DNA of 64,000 bases, from assembly GCF_026151205.1 (NCBI RefSeq), contig NC_087080.1, forward strand, positions 12,075,837 through 12,139,836, given 5' to 3'. The stretch is from Bolinopsis microptera. Lineage: Eukaryota > Ctenophora > Tentaculata > Lobata > Bolinopsidae. The translations under genes were made by a program, and so were the position numbers. Shown here piece after piece: positions 1-12,002 of the stretch. The notes below the pieces were generated by a model. It saw nothing but the letters and a program-made list of their open reading frames with translations. It had not been told where the DNA came from and did not search any database. Numbering within the stretch: position 1 is the stretch's first letter; every line of letters starts with the position of its first letter.

Positions 1-33
1 TTGGGAGAAAATCAGCCAACAAGACGAGACCAG

Positions 34-590
34 TCAAAGTTTCGCTAGGTAATTCTAACTTACCGTTCATGAGATATTAGTAAATGCCAAAAAGCTGAGA
101 CTGTGTGAAGATCATAAGACTGTTTTCATCTCTCCAGATCGATCACCTGAAGATCGAGCTATCCATCAGCGGTTGGTCTTGGAAATGAAACAGATAGCCA
201 AAGCAGGCATGGCTCCACCGTGTAGGTTCGGGTGGGTGCGCACCCACCCAAAGGATGTTGCACCCACCCAAACGATTTGAAAATGTTCACACAAAAATTG
301 TCAAATTTTGTATAAACTAAGGGTCAATTGACTTCTGTTATCAATTGAGACTGTTTTGGAGATATTAAAATACGTTTAGGAGAGTAAAATTCCAAAATTT
401 TCCAGGGGGCTTCACCCCCCCCCCCCCCCCGCCGTGCACCAAGCTGCACCCACCCAAAGTTTTTGAGCTGGAGCCATGCCTGAGCCAAAGAAGACACAAA
501 AAAACATTATTATATCAGAAGTGGTAATATTTGTAGCTAGGACAAGATGTTAGAGAGTGATACATAATAATGAGTGATATACATCCATAA
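34..590 (+). pseudogene. LINE ORF1 C-terminal fragment, left copy (interrupted by a MITE)
   Basis: Degraded coding sequence of a LINE-type ORF1 protein. Reading from about 86 gives AKKLRLCEDHKT followed by an SPDRSPEDRAIHQRLV-type stretch, a pattern seen in ORF1 proteins of non-LTR retrotransposons. An inverted relative lies at 41600-42103. Relative to it this copy has a small frameshift near 70, is interrupted at 204-482 by a foreign insertion, and stops early in TGTAGCTAG near 535. Similarity continues beyond the coding part to about 650, minus roughly 135 bp present only in the other copy. The copy probably continues off the left edge. It is a dead fragment. Confidence 0.7.
204..482. mobile_element. 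hAT-like MITE, 279 bp, with 8-bp target-site duplication
   Basis: The insertion begins CAGGCATGGCTCCA and ends with the inverted TGGAGCCATGCCTG. The 8-bp sequence AGCCAAAG sits on both sides (196-203 and 483-490). The inverted LINE copy near 41900 has the uninterrupted site with a single AGCCAAAG, so this is a true insertion. The 8-bp duplication and CAG...CTG ends fit the hAT superfamily (family knowledge). There is no coding capacity. Inside are several GCACCCACCC motifs and a 16-base C run at 415-430. Confidence 0.85.
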
Positions 591-650
591 GTTTTTAATT
601 TTGATTGTTGATATAAGCGGGATAAAAATAATTTATTTCATTTGTATTGG

Positions 651-1080
651 ACGGGACATACACATTACACATATTACACAAAGATGCTACGTAGTTAGTT
701 AGTAGTTAGTAGGAGACGGGAGCTTTCTAAGCTTTCCGTAGTGCCCCCAACCTGCTTTCAGATATGGGGGTCATATATGCCTTCAGTTTCCACCCGGTAA
801 ACCTGGTCGGAGAGCCCCCAGGTTTCAACTGCGCATGATAATATAGCCGTGCGGGTAATAAATCCCGGGTTGGCTTCTCGTGTATTCAGTAGTGTGGCCG
901 ACCCCACTACTCTGCTGCGCGTTGCCGTGTTGGGGTGCTATCCCGGCGCGCGCCGGAGCTAGCCCCTCTCCCCGGCCTCCACGCACTTCGGCTATTTTGC
1001 TATATCAGAATTGAAATATGCGTTCGTTTTGCGTACTGTATTTTTGGTATGATAATTATTTGTAGAGAATCAGAGCTGCC
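651..1080. other. Non-coding, relatively GC-rich stretch
   Basis: No gene is recognised. The segment is more GC-rich than its surroundings and lies between two LINE remnants, so it may belong to the 3' part of one element. Short open frames in it have no recognisable similarity. Confidence 0.3.
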
Positions 1081-1428
1081 ATGCCGCTCGCCCGAGCGTT
1101 CAGAGTTTGGTGCTGTATGGTGCTGGGTATCTCATGGAAGGACAAGGTCAGCAATATAACTTTGTATGGTAGTCTACCAAGGCTGTCAAACAAGTTACGA
1201 AGCAGGAGACTAAAAATAGCGGGACACTGCATCAGACATCCTGAGCTACTTGCCAGTGATTTAGTCTTATGGAAACCTATGCATGGTAGAGCACAGCAAG
1301 GCCGACCAAGACAAAGCTACTTGTCTATGTTACTGAAGGAAATTGGGACAAACTCAAAAGAGGAACTGTGAACCCTGATGCGGGACAGGGATATATGGAG
1401 GGGGTTATCTGGCGTAGATCGGACTTAG
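1081..1428 (+). pseudogene. LINE ORF2 C-terminal remnant
   Basis: The frame from 1081 reads SWKDKVSNITLYGSLPRLS, then RRLKIAGHCIRHPELLASDL, then HGRAQQGRPRQSY. This is the conserved tail of a non-LTR retrotransposon reverse transcriptase protein (family knowledge): the RR-x-AGH-x-RH motif and the GRP-Q segment. A premature TGA at 1369-1371 interrupts the frame, after which TLMRDRDIWRGL continues in the same frame to TAG at 1428. Only the last ~110 codons survive; the catalytic domain is absent. A 5'-truncated dead copy. Confidence 0.8.
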
Positions 1429-2189
1429 TTCCGAAAAAATAGTAGTACCTATTTCATTAATAACCTGCATAGCTGAAAAGTTGATTGATGTAGTTTCGAT
1501 AAACAGGGCGTCGTTCAACTACACTCATTTCGTTCCAAGCTGGAATGTAGTATTGTTTAGTGTAGGTTTGTTCATGTACCTCTCATCATCAAAAGGTTTC
1601 AACTTATACAGCATCGATAACATCATCTAACAAAGCTGTTTGAACAACTTAAGATTCAGTTAAAATTACATTATTCAGATACAGTTTGTGAAATGAAACA
1701 TTGTCAGCCTGTATTTAATTAATTATAATAATTATGGTAATTTAGCTAAAAATCAAACCATTTGAGTTTTCATTGTTATCAAAATAATGTCGATCTAAAT
1801 TCGTCTTAATCTGCATGGCTGTGAGCGGATTGAAGTCTTTTAACAAACCACACAAGCTTCTTTTATCAAGAAGATTCTTGAAGTGATCCGAATGTACACA
1901 GAGAACTGTCTTAGCTAGTTCTGGGTCCATAAACATGTCACCTTCTTTCTAATGGTGATTGTCAAGTTTGTTCAGCAACATAATTCAGAATTACAGAAAT
2001 TATTTGAATCTACTAGAGATGAAATGGCTTAAATAACAAGCAATAGATGTAACTAAACAATTAAATACATATTGTAGTTTGACTACTTCTTTGAAACAAT
2101 CAAAGAACGGGGGAGCTAAGGGAATGATTGCTCAAAACGAATGATATCTTCATGAATTCAATGCAGCATCTATACATTTATTCGAAATT
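1429..2189. other. Intergenic sequence without a recognised gene
   Basis: AT-rich. A 64-codon minus-strand frame at 1742-1936 is the longest, but it has no recognised similarity or gene context and its length is within chance for this composition. Confidence 0.3.
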
Positions 2190-2238
2190 AGTGATGGATG
2201 AGGGGGTTTAAGTCAGGCATTCCTGACATTTACTCTGA

Positions 2239-4178
2239 TGTCAGGGGCCTTTTATATATTAGTGAAACAAATTTTTTTTTTTAGTGAAACAAATTTAAAA
2301 TTTTATCCTTTATTTTACAATCATAATATAATAATATTTATAAGCCTCCGTTTTGAAAGTTTTAAATTTTAATACATTCACAATTCTATTTAAAATTCAA
2401 TTTTATGTACAAGTCAATAACTGGCCGCCAAAGCCGCGCATTCTTGAAAACAGGATTAACTTGATTATAGTTATACGACTATGTAAATTTAAAACTATCC
2501 GTGGTTTTTTCTTTTAAATAAATAAATTATAATTTTACCTAAGTCCAAAGCCAGCTTTAAAAAATTTACTATTAAATCATAATATATCGTCAACTTTAAA
2601 TATTTACAATGCAACAATTCATTAATCTGTAAACACGCTTACTCCAGCCCCTAAACGCATAAATTGTTATGCGGCGCGGCTCAAGCCGCGCACGCACGTA
2701 TTATTTTATACTGTTTGCTTTCTAATAAATATCGTGCCAATGTGTACGTCTAAATTGTAAACGTTCATGTTTTGTGTAAAGTGAATCCAATTGGGACTAG
2801 TGACAAGGATAAGGACCCAAGTGCCTGTACGGCTTTTTCGGGCCCCTGTGGACCACTACTCTTGAAATCACTCTACAACATTGAACATCTATATCTACTA
2901 CGTCATTTGGCAATTGTTGTCATTAATCTAACTTTCTAATTAATTGCCGAGGGGGAAGAGTAAACGCTTCACATTAAAATTCAATATACAAAATTCAAAA
3001 CCATCAATACGGTATTAAATATTATGGACAAGTCTATAGATCTATTTCGTAGTCATATATTCACATGATTTGCTTTATATTATCTTAATACTGTAATGAA
3101 GTACAGTAGGATTTGTGTTTCGAGAAAGAAAGGTTGCGGTCAAATTATTAACAAAAGTAAACAAAAGTCCATCAGGGACTCCGTGGAGTCGAAAAAGGTA
3201 CACGGCTGCTGTCTGGTGCTGCTAGGCATTTATTGATCAAGATGTTTTATTGTATTGATTTATAATGATTCTATTGTTCGTGACTAATCAAGTTCTAAGT
3301 GGAGGTATAAAGTGCTGCTCAAGATACTTCGTCATCTCATGTCCAGTATAATGATTAAGATAGTATACAATGCAGTTTTAGTAGTTGACCCAAACAGTTA
3401 AGTCCGTCATAACTCACAATCGTTAAGTCGTCGGTCAATTGTCAAAGTCGTCGTGTGTTTATTCGTTGAGATAGCAGCAAGATAAGATGTTACGCGCGCG
3501 CGCGTTTAATCCCGTCGACGTGAGATGTGACAATGAAAACGCCATAGAATTATTATTTTCGCGCGTTACGTAGAGTTTACCAGTGTGTAATACTAGTTAA
3601 CACTGGGTGTACACTGAGTGTAAGTGTAAGTTTCATATACAAGCCGTTGAATATTTCCAATTTTGAGTGTATCGTGAGCATGTTTTGCAGTGCGATTGCT
3701 CGGTACTAGTGTGTTTGTGTATATATATATATATCATTTGTGGAGTATGGTGTAAGTAATGTTTTTGGTTGGAGTGCAGTGGTTATATGTATGAGAAAAG
3801 ATATATGGTCATTTTAGTAACTCAAATAAATCAGAACTTGAGCTCATTTGTGGCAAAATTAAGCTCACACCAAAATGTATTATATTTGAGTATAATACAT
3901 TTTACCTTATAATTAACCATCACTCCCGTCTAGGAAGTACTATGTATTTGTGTATGTAATTGAGATCGTATCAGCGCCTTTCATTCTACTCAACGCGTTT
4001 CATTCTCATATATGTCAAGCTTGTTTAGAGTAGAATGAAACGCGTTGAGCAGAATGAAAGGCGCTGATACGATCTCAATTACATACACAAATACATAGTA
4101 CTTCCTAGACGGGAGTGATGGTTAATTATAAGGTAAAATGTATTATACTCAAATATAATATATGAAAGGCCCCTGACA
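2239..4178. mobile_element. Candidate 1.94-kb TIR element, non-coding
   Basis: The left end TGTCAGGGGCCTTTTATATA (2239 on) and the right end, read inverted from 4178, TGTCAGGGGCCTTTCATATA match over 23 bp with one difference. The interior is AT-rich with no long open frame. No convincing target duplication was found, but the flanks are halves of a 178-bp repeat whose uninterrupted version follows at 4336-4514. It could be a non-autonomous DNA transposon, or two coincident ends of the inner hairpin. Confidence 0.45.
3878..4160. repeat. Near-perfect 129-bp inverted repeat (hairpin)
   Basis: Arms 3878-4006 and 4032-4160 are reverse complements over 129 bp with a single A/G difference, separated by a 25-bp loop. 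The outer edge of the right arm abuts the right terminal repeat of the candidate 1.94-kb element, so the hairpin looks like an inverted duplication of that element's end. If transcribed it would form long double-stranded RNA. Low divergence implies recent formation or ongoing conversion. Confidence 0.9.
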
Positions 4179-4551
4179 CTACTACTATTTATAAATTCAA
4201 AATCATGTTAAGAAGATAGCAGCAACTAATCCATATTATTTACAGTGCTCTATTTTATGTGTACTGAAGAGTGCCTTTACAATATTCCACTTTGTGGTGT
4301 AGATTTCCTCCATATCCAACAGGCAACACTGAATGAGTGATGGATGAGGGGGTTTAAGTCAGGTGTTCCTGACATGTATTCAAAATTGCATTAAGAAGAT
4401 AGCAGTAACTAATCTATATTATTTACAGCGCTCTATTTATGTACTGAAGGGTACCTTTACAATATTTCAGTTTGTGGTAGGGTTCCTCCACATCCAACAG
4501 GTAACACGGAATGAGTGATGGATGAGGGGGTTTAAGTAAGGCGTTCCTGTC

Positions 4552-6686
4552 AAAAGATCTATAATTAATCTTGTAAGGGTACCACACAGTAGACATTATA
4601 TTGTTGATTGTGAACCAAAAGTTTATTCATACCCACAATCGATAAATTATAAATCCAAATAGTCATATAAGCAATGCAATACTAAATTGGTGAAATTGTA
4701 TTAACAAAAGGTATACAGCCAAGTAAAGGTATCTCAACAATATAACATTGAAGTATTAGAAATGGCACTCTACTATTATAAAACACTTTACTGTACTGTA
4801 TTAAACAATATTAAATGAAATTAAGCCAGAGAAGGCATGAACTTCAGAAAAGGACAATACACTAACGGTACAAAAACTTAAATGAGTTTCAGGGAAGGGT
4901 TACTAAAATTTTACGGTAGCGCTCGATTTTATTCAAAAATTTTCAAAGTGCTCAGCACCACGAAAAATATAATTTTTTCTTCCGCTTTCAAAACTTGTTT
5001 TGACGCTGAAAAACTATCAAATAGTATTATTGAACAGTATTAAAACACTTTGTGGGCAAAAATATTTCATTTTGGATGTATAAAGAGCCGATAAAATTTA
5101 GCGCGCAAAAAAACATTTTTTTTGGGAGGTTTTTTGAAATTTTGAACAGGTTAACTCTTATGTGTGCTTATGAACTTAATATTAGCTAATGCGGCATATT
5201 AAAATGTATCAGAAACCGAAATATCTAAGCTTTTTTTGAAATTAACCTATCGATAATCCTGAAAAACCTCAAAAAATGACCATTTTTAGGGCCAAAAATC
5301 GGTTTTTAAAAAATAAAACCAGGTTACCCCCATTTTCAACACTTCCCACTATCACCAATCGATTCAGGGGCCAAAAATACGTCTTTTAAGACATGTCTGA
5401 TGACTCTGGTGTATCGAGCAGAAAATCCCCGTAACAGCTCCTACTACTATACTAGTATGCCAATCCCAATATGCGTCGCTATTTTAGTTTTCGAGCTTCT
5501 CGCATTATACATGAGAGGATCGACTTCGAGCAATAGACTAACAAGCTAGGTAAGTATAATCTATAAGTATAAACTATAAACTATAATGTTTTCATTTATT
5601 ATTTTCATTAAAATCTGAGTAAAAAATACACTGCTATCGAAATGTAGTAAAGCATCAAAATTGTTAATGGAATTTATTAATATTATCTATGCTTCCTGCA
5701 AATTTTAAAGGAAAAAAAAAACTCAAACTCAAATTAACTCTTTATTTTCACTAAAACATCAAGCCGATAATAGGCAATATGATAATACAAATACACTAAA
5801 AGGTGACCACAGACCATATAAAAGACTAATAAAACACACAAGAAATAAACTAAATTTAAGTCTACGATTACAAATTAAAATCTTAATTTTACCTTAAAGT
5901 TAGACTTAGGAGTAACAACAAATTTTCAAAATTAACTCAAAGTTAATATATTTTGAGCAACGTTCTAAATTTTAACTGAGATTCATTATGATAAAACAGT
6001 TTTTTTCGTTACCAATTAAGTAGATTTGCATTAGTATTACCGATTGAGAGTTTGACCGTTTATTGTAAAGAGTGCGCGCGGCGTCAGGCTGGAGAAGCAA
6101 GTAGAGACACAATGCGCGGCTCGTCGTCCAGCACTAGGACAGGTTTGTGGATCTGAGATTGATCAACATAATTTAATAGGGTCACAGCCACAATCAACGA
6201 ATTCAACGTGGATATTTAAGAAATTGTTTGAATATAATCGACAGTGCCGTATTTTTTGTTTTTGGTCAATAATCCTTGTATAATTGTCTCACTACTGACT
6301 ACACTTCGTTATCAATATCAGTTATGCGCTACCTTTATTTTTTTCGAATGAGGCCTCGGCAGTTGCATGCAAGGAATGACCACTGGCCAGAAAACGTCCG
6401 GAAAGTCAACCCTAGTTCTGCAGTTTACTTATACTGATAGTTTATATAGAGATCATAGCATTAAGAAAACTTGCCATTAAGTAAAAATGAAATAAAGTGA
6501 CAGTAAAGTGGACCCCATTTTAAAGATTAGACTTCAAATTCGATGAAATAATTTTTCCCCATTTAATCAACAACCATCATCAAATTCCTAGGAGTATGTT
6601 AAATGAGTACCATGCATCTCTTATATTGTCTTTAGCCATATTCTTAATCTTCAGATAAAATAAAATGTGAAAGCTTGTGGGGCGTG
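4552..6686. other. Intergenic sequence without a recognised gene
   Basis: AT-rich. The stretch 4960-5450 is low-complexity-like with repeated A/T runs and AGGGCCAAAAATCGG-type words, possibly an old repeat. A short GC-rich patch lies at 6066-6140. No gene could be supported. Confidence 0.3.
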
Positions 6687-7254
6687 CTAGCCGGAAGGAG
6701 TGCTCATTGAGATTGTCTGGTACATTCTCCACTTATCCACAGCAACCTTGTCCAGGATATGAGTCTTGATGAGTCCCGTCCGTTCTGGGTAAAATGTGGA
6801 GGTGCCGTCAAACACTCTGAAACGTATGCGCAGTTACTCAATCAGTAATGATAAAACAAGCATCCTTGCGTGTAGAGTGTGAAACTCACAATATGTTGGT
6901 AAATAATTTTATAAAATTATTGAACAATTCATTTAATGAATGAGACTCTCTGCAGACTGTTCAGATGACTAACCGAACAAAAGAGGAGTTGATTCTGCTG
7001 TTGCCACAAATAGCCCACCTCACACTTACACTCTCCTTCTCCTTCACTGCCTCCAGCACGTCCTGTGGAGATTATTCCTCAAATTTACATGTCAAGTTTG
7101 AAGCTACTTTCTTACCGTTTAGACTTCAATCAATCACTGTCCGCATAATGTACCTGCAAGCTAATCTGAACCGCAGATAATCAAAGTGCTTTTACGAAGA
7201 ATTTCTTTAAAAACACTTACAATGTAAAGGTCGGTGTAGAGTAGAGTCAGAGAT
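6687..7254 (-). CDS. C6orf136: C6orf136-like (DUF2358) protein, 3' exons
   Basis: Three minus-strand exons: 7221-7254, 6974-7062 and 6687-6816, with GT-AG borders and in-frame junctions. They read SLTLLYTDLYI, then DVLEAVKEKESVSVRWAICG, then VFDGTSTFYPERTGLIKTHI and LDKVAVDKWRMYQT, ending at TAG 6687-6689. This follows the C-terminal half of human C6orf136: LEVL..T....VQARW, then YDA.STFY...GLI..H.LDK (family knowledge; NTF2-like fold, function unknown). An alternative acceptor 10 bp upstream (exon to 7264) would add WFR before SLTL, closer to the family, but in a different phase. The first half of the domain lies at 40188-41165, same strand. Confidence 0.8.
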
Positions 7255-10200
7255 CTGAACCATGCTGTTAGACCAACTTTATAGGATTGTCTACCACTGA
7301 AACAAAAATTGTTAGACCAACTTCATTCGGCAGAGCTCTTTTAGACTTAGAGTTGGGATCGGGGCTTCCCTTTTTAATGTTACTTTTCGCTACAGACGTA
7401 TTGTTTGAGTCATAATGTCCGATGATCATTGATTGACCAACTTCCCAGCAACATACGTCTATCTCTTTTATTTAGTATAAGAGCTAAATCGTTTAACCAT
7501 ATTAAATTCTGGGTTGAAAGCGCGTCATACTAATGATATAGCATAGAGTATATTGTATAGAGTATCTCCAATAATAAGGGGCCTGTACCAGTTCAGAGAA
7601 TTATATAAATGATTTGCCAAGTTCCCCAGAAAACCTCTTAGTTCGGAGTATTATTTTAATAGCATTTAAAACGCGTCGTTTGAGGCGAATAAGAAAACTA
7701 ATTACTAATACTACGGTAAATAGTCTGGGTCCTAGCCACTGGTACTAAATTGGAGAAACTCTGATCACGAGGACACTTATACAGCTTCTCGGTTAAAAGC
7801 TGCTTACTTCTCAATCTCGCTCAGTTGTAGGTTTATAACCTACTGTAACGCTGGCCGAGTTTCTTCGCAACTCATCGACGATGGTTATTATTACTTCATT
7901 TAGCTGCAATATTTATTTGAATTATCAAATAGGTATTGTACGAGTAATAGTATTACCCGTTAATTAATCAATCAGTAGCTTGATTAAATTCTGGCGTGAG
8001 GAGTTCTTGTGCCAGCAAGTCCTCGCTACACATTTCAGATACTTGTTTTATTATTCTTTATTTTTGTTTGAAGAATGCAATTGAATGCGCGTGTGTTGAA
8101 AGCTAATCCTTGATGTTTATTGTAGTGTTAACATCAAAACAACATATTGATATTATGGTAGATTATAGTATGTAATACTGAAAATATGTAATTTAGGACT
8201 AACTTAGTACTTTATTTAGCTACAATTCTGCGTCAGAGAGTGGTTAATGGTTATTTATAGCCACATAAATATATTCATGTTAGTTTGACGCCGATATAAC
8301 GTCAAACACAACTAAAGTATAATCTAATACAATGAATCCTTGACTTTATATCAAAAAAATTCTATTTATAGAATTAGTTCGATTTGTAAATGCTTTGTTA
8401 AGGTTTGCTATATAATAAAATGCTCAATTCCTCAATAATCCAACTTACAGACGTAACAACCCGAACAAGCTTCTGACACAGTACATGTTGATTTGTTGTT
8501 ACGTTACTCAGCCTAATCGACAACTCTTTATACTTGTAGTTGTAGACCATAATTCTTGTTCTCCAGTCACATAAACTACAGCTATATGTTAATACCCGGC
8601 ACAATTTGAAACGTCACAATTGTGTTGGATCTGGTCCAACAGCAGACAACCAACTTTCCTGCTGGCTGATCTCCAAACCATGTGCCTCTCATCAGTCTCA
8701 TACACCGGTCAATAGTGCAATAAGAGCGGTTACCAATATTAATATTCAACACAGACTGGTTTCTCTGTAGCCACAACGGTGCTCATGTATAAACATGTGA
8801 TAAAGCGGAATAAAGGGACCTCCGCTGAGTAACACGGATATAAGTTGAGTGCCAAATGAGAAGAGAACACTAAAAGTGGGGTGCCAGATAAAAGGAGAAC
8901 GAGACTAGTAATTGTAACAGGAAGAGAACGAATAATTACAGTGAGGGGACAGGAAAGGAAGGAAGAGGTAGCGCGAGGAAGCGGAAATAAAACGTAATGA
9001 TACTTGGCATGTGGTATGTCAGCACCGCATGATAGGTAGTGAAATATGTTCCTGGTGTTTAACATTCCACAAAAGTTACTCACTTGTGTGTCTTAGTCTT
9101 TTTACCAGTGTTTTTAAATATCGTTTCTAGTGTTACAGTGTTTTTATGTAGTGATTGTAGTGCTACAATGTTGTTGCTACCTTTTATACCCTTATTAGGA
9201 ATGTGTGGATTTTGAAGAGTTCTTTGATAGCGCGGCTCTACACATGGTGTTACATGAACACTATCATAACAGGAGCCACATTCTCACGACTTATTACGTG
9301 TCCAAATAAGGAGAGATAAAGTATTGTAACGTTACTATTCTACTGAGACACTGGAGTTGTACGTGTTATCTTACGGGAGGAGAAATAGTTAACATATTTA
9401 AGATAAAGTATATAATCATTAGATATAACGTAATGCTTGCTGATGATTTCAACGTCTTATGATGTTACACCTCAGAGGTGAACCTGGCGCGATGCCAACA
9501 AATACTGACTCATTATAGTTTTAACATATTTCAATTTTACGTCAGATGATCAAATTAATCTTATATTTTTGTTTGCTTTTGTTAGTCGTGGCAACACGTG
9601 GCAACACTATAAGTTTAAGTAACAGTTTTCAGAATCGGACGATTTTTGTTAATTAATATGACGGCTTTGCTACTTTCAACACTACTTTTTAACAAATCAT
9701 TCGTTTTTGTGATTTGATATTTTAATAAAAAATTTAATGATAATCTAATCAATTGGTTCAGTTTTTCTCATGCCTAAAGAGCAGAAATATTCATTGTAAA
9801 AGTCTTATTTTCGTCTCTTGCTGTTCAAAGGTTTTGTCGTTTTGTGCGGTTCGGAAATAAAATCCTAAAATTAAAACAAAAATTGTTAAATTTCCGGAAT
9901 TTTAAGAATTCGTCTACACAGCACTTCTTAGGTTGATTAAATGTGATTTAACTTTATCATTTATGGATGCTTAAAGTTAAAATCAAGCCGGAATGTGTTG
10001 TTCATACATAGCTCATTTTATTAATCTGAATCATTATCCCTTGTTTAGTTGTTAAAGTCAATGAAAATGCCACTGTTATAAAGTTATAATAACTGTTAAA
10101 CCTATGCAAACATTTTTACAAATCTTTTGTCGCTTCATTTTGAGCAATTCTCGATTTTTCGGCCACATCACAAACAGCTGGTAAAGTTAAGTATTTGACC

Positions 10201-10824
10201 ACATGATAACTCATCATGTTTCTTTGTTTTTGTAGAGAGACAATTAGAAACAGATAACAAAAACAAAATGGTGTTTTTAACTCCTGGTACTTAAACTGTA
10301 ATGGTAATACTTCACTTTACAAATCTTCCTTGTTACATCCGCTGGTACCGATCTATCTTTCTTTAATTAAGATACACTAGATCTGTTTGCTGTCAGGAAT
10401 TATTGAAATGTTAATAAATTTGAACCGGGGAAATACTTATTAATTCACATATAAAAGACATATATCAACATGTTTAGAACTCTGTTTATGTCGTACGTCG
10501 GTCGTTTAAAGCATTCCCTAGCATTCTAAAGATTAAAGAACAACGACTCTAACCAGATCCCATAAACTTTATCCCACCAGCCCGAACAATTCATTCCACA
10601 CGATCCATTCCACTGCAATATTACATTAGACATTTCCAATAGGGTATAATGAGTATCCCATTATGTAATAATACCCCACATTAATAACCCGGCACTGGAC
10701 TGACACTACAATTACTGAGCACTAATACACTACCTCTACTACAAATATACCTCTGTTGTTGTGACACGGTCCAGTTTGTATTTTCAGCTACACCATGACA
10801 ACTTGTGACGCTGGTTGTGCTGTT

Positions 10825-10838
10825 GTTGCCATGGTAAC
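10825..10838. promoter_or_regulatory. X-box-like palindrome GTTGCCATGGTAAC
   Basis: Matches the RFX-factor X-box consensus GTNRCC-n-RGYAAC (family knowledge). No gene start is recognised nearby, so function is unproven. Confidence 0.35.
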
Positions 10839-11988
10839 GGAAGCATCATAACTCTGCTAGCGCTCCGTATTAAGGAAGATTGGGAGATCTGGATTACTTT
10901 TAACATGGTCTCTCAGTAGATAGTTGTCTAGCTTTCTAGTTTGTAGTTACGGTGTTTTGATTCAACAAGCAGCGCTGGAGATATGTGTGTTGTATCATAG
11001 AGCGTGACGTGTTGGATTGTTTTTAACGTGTAGTGCACGTGTGTACTTACTTAATATGGCGTACTTTAGTAGTTGGTTAATGTTATAGTACTTACGACTT
11101 GTTAAGTGTGTTAGTTATCTGTTGCAGTTCCTGCAGGACTGCTTTATAGTTCAGGCTTATCCTCTTTTTCAGTCATTTAGTTTGATACCTGTACTACACT
11201 TGTTCTAATAGTTAATGATACTGTACTTATCGCGTTTGTAAAATGATCTGATATGAGCTGTGATTGAGTCTAGAACTTCATTGTGAGCTCCCTAAGATCA
11301 AAATACACAAAATGGCAGTTAAAATCGAAATTTTCGTTTCTTCTAAAGAAATAAGGAAATCTAATTTTCCAGTGCCACCTCAGGTCTGACTGTCCCATTT
11401 TCAATTGTTACCAGGTTTAGTCATTCGATCAATCTGATGTTTATCATGTTTACCGTGTTTTCAATTGTTGGCAAGGGGATCGAAATTTGATATACTGAGC
11501 CTAAATTGAGTAGTTGGTTGATTTTTTAACACTCTGATTCAATAGTAGGTAAGTCTCATCTTCGTGGATTTTATAGCGCAACCTTTTGCCAAGGGAAATA
11601 TTGTTCTTACTTTTGTTTTCATCACAAGTTGGGATATCCGTCTAGTAGTTTAAAGAAGCATATATCGATTAAAAGCGGAGAAATTATCAGTACAATTCTA
11701 TATCAGGCGCCTTCCCTACTGGACCCGAATCACTAATAACTAACTTTTAACACCTGTAGTCAGCTGCAGTTATTAAAACTTAAAAGCGAAACTTTCGATT
11801 TCGAGTTTTCTTTATTATTTGCTATAATTAGTGATAGCTCACGAGACACTAATACGATTTACGATCAGCGTTCTGCCTCACTCTTATTCTAGGTATTTGA
11901 ATTTCGAGTAAATATGGAGCCTGCTCGAGTTGTTTTGTTTGATTATGATAACTATTGGATCTCAGCCAAAAATCTTACCCAGAGTCAT

Positions 11989-12002
11989 GTTACCATGGTT
12001 AC
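11989..12002. promoter_or_regulatory. X-box-like motif GTTACCATGGTTAC
   Basis: Near-palindromic X-box-like site, one base off the perfect inverted repeat. It lies inside an unassigned open frame beginning about 11914. Confidence 0.3.

Larger units (their letters stand above)
2190..4551. repeat. ~178-bp tandem repeat, apparently interrupted by a large insertion
   Basis: A ~40-bp motif AGTGATGGATGAGGGGGTTT...TTCCTGAC recurs at 2190, 4336 and 4514. The last two are 178 bp apart. The bodies between them (about 4179-4335 and 4375-4513) are clearly related: both carry TTAAGAAGATAGCAG and later TCCAACAGG. The first motif is separated from its body by the 2239-4178 candidate element, as if that inserted into an existing tandem array. 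Confidence 0.6.

Noticed and set aside
1742-1936. 64-residue minus-strand frame (DHFKNLLDKRSLCGLL) slightly like a death-fold helix
   Set aside because: The similarity is impressionistic, there is no gene context, and the length is at chance level.
8447-8557. Minus-strand exon-like segment with a GTAAGT donor, considered as an upstream C6orf136 exon
   Set aside because: Its translation does not resemble DUF2358 and its phase does not join the 7221-7264 exon.
8739-9083. 114-codon minus-strand frame
   Set aside because: Antisense of a purine-rich tract (8860-8995); biased composition explains the open frame.
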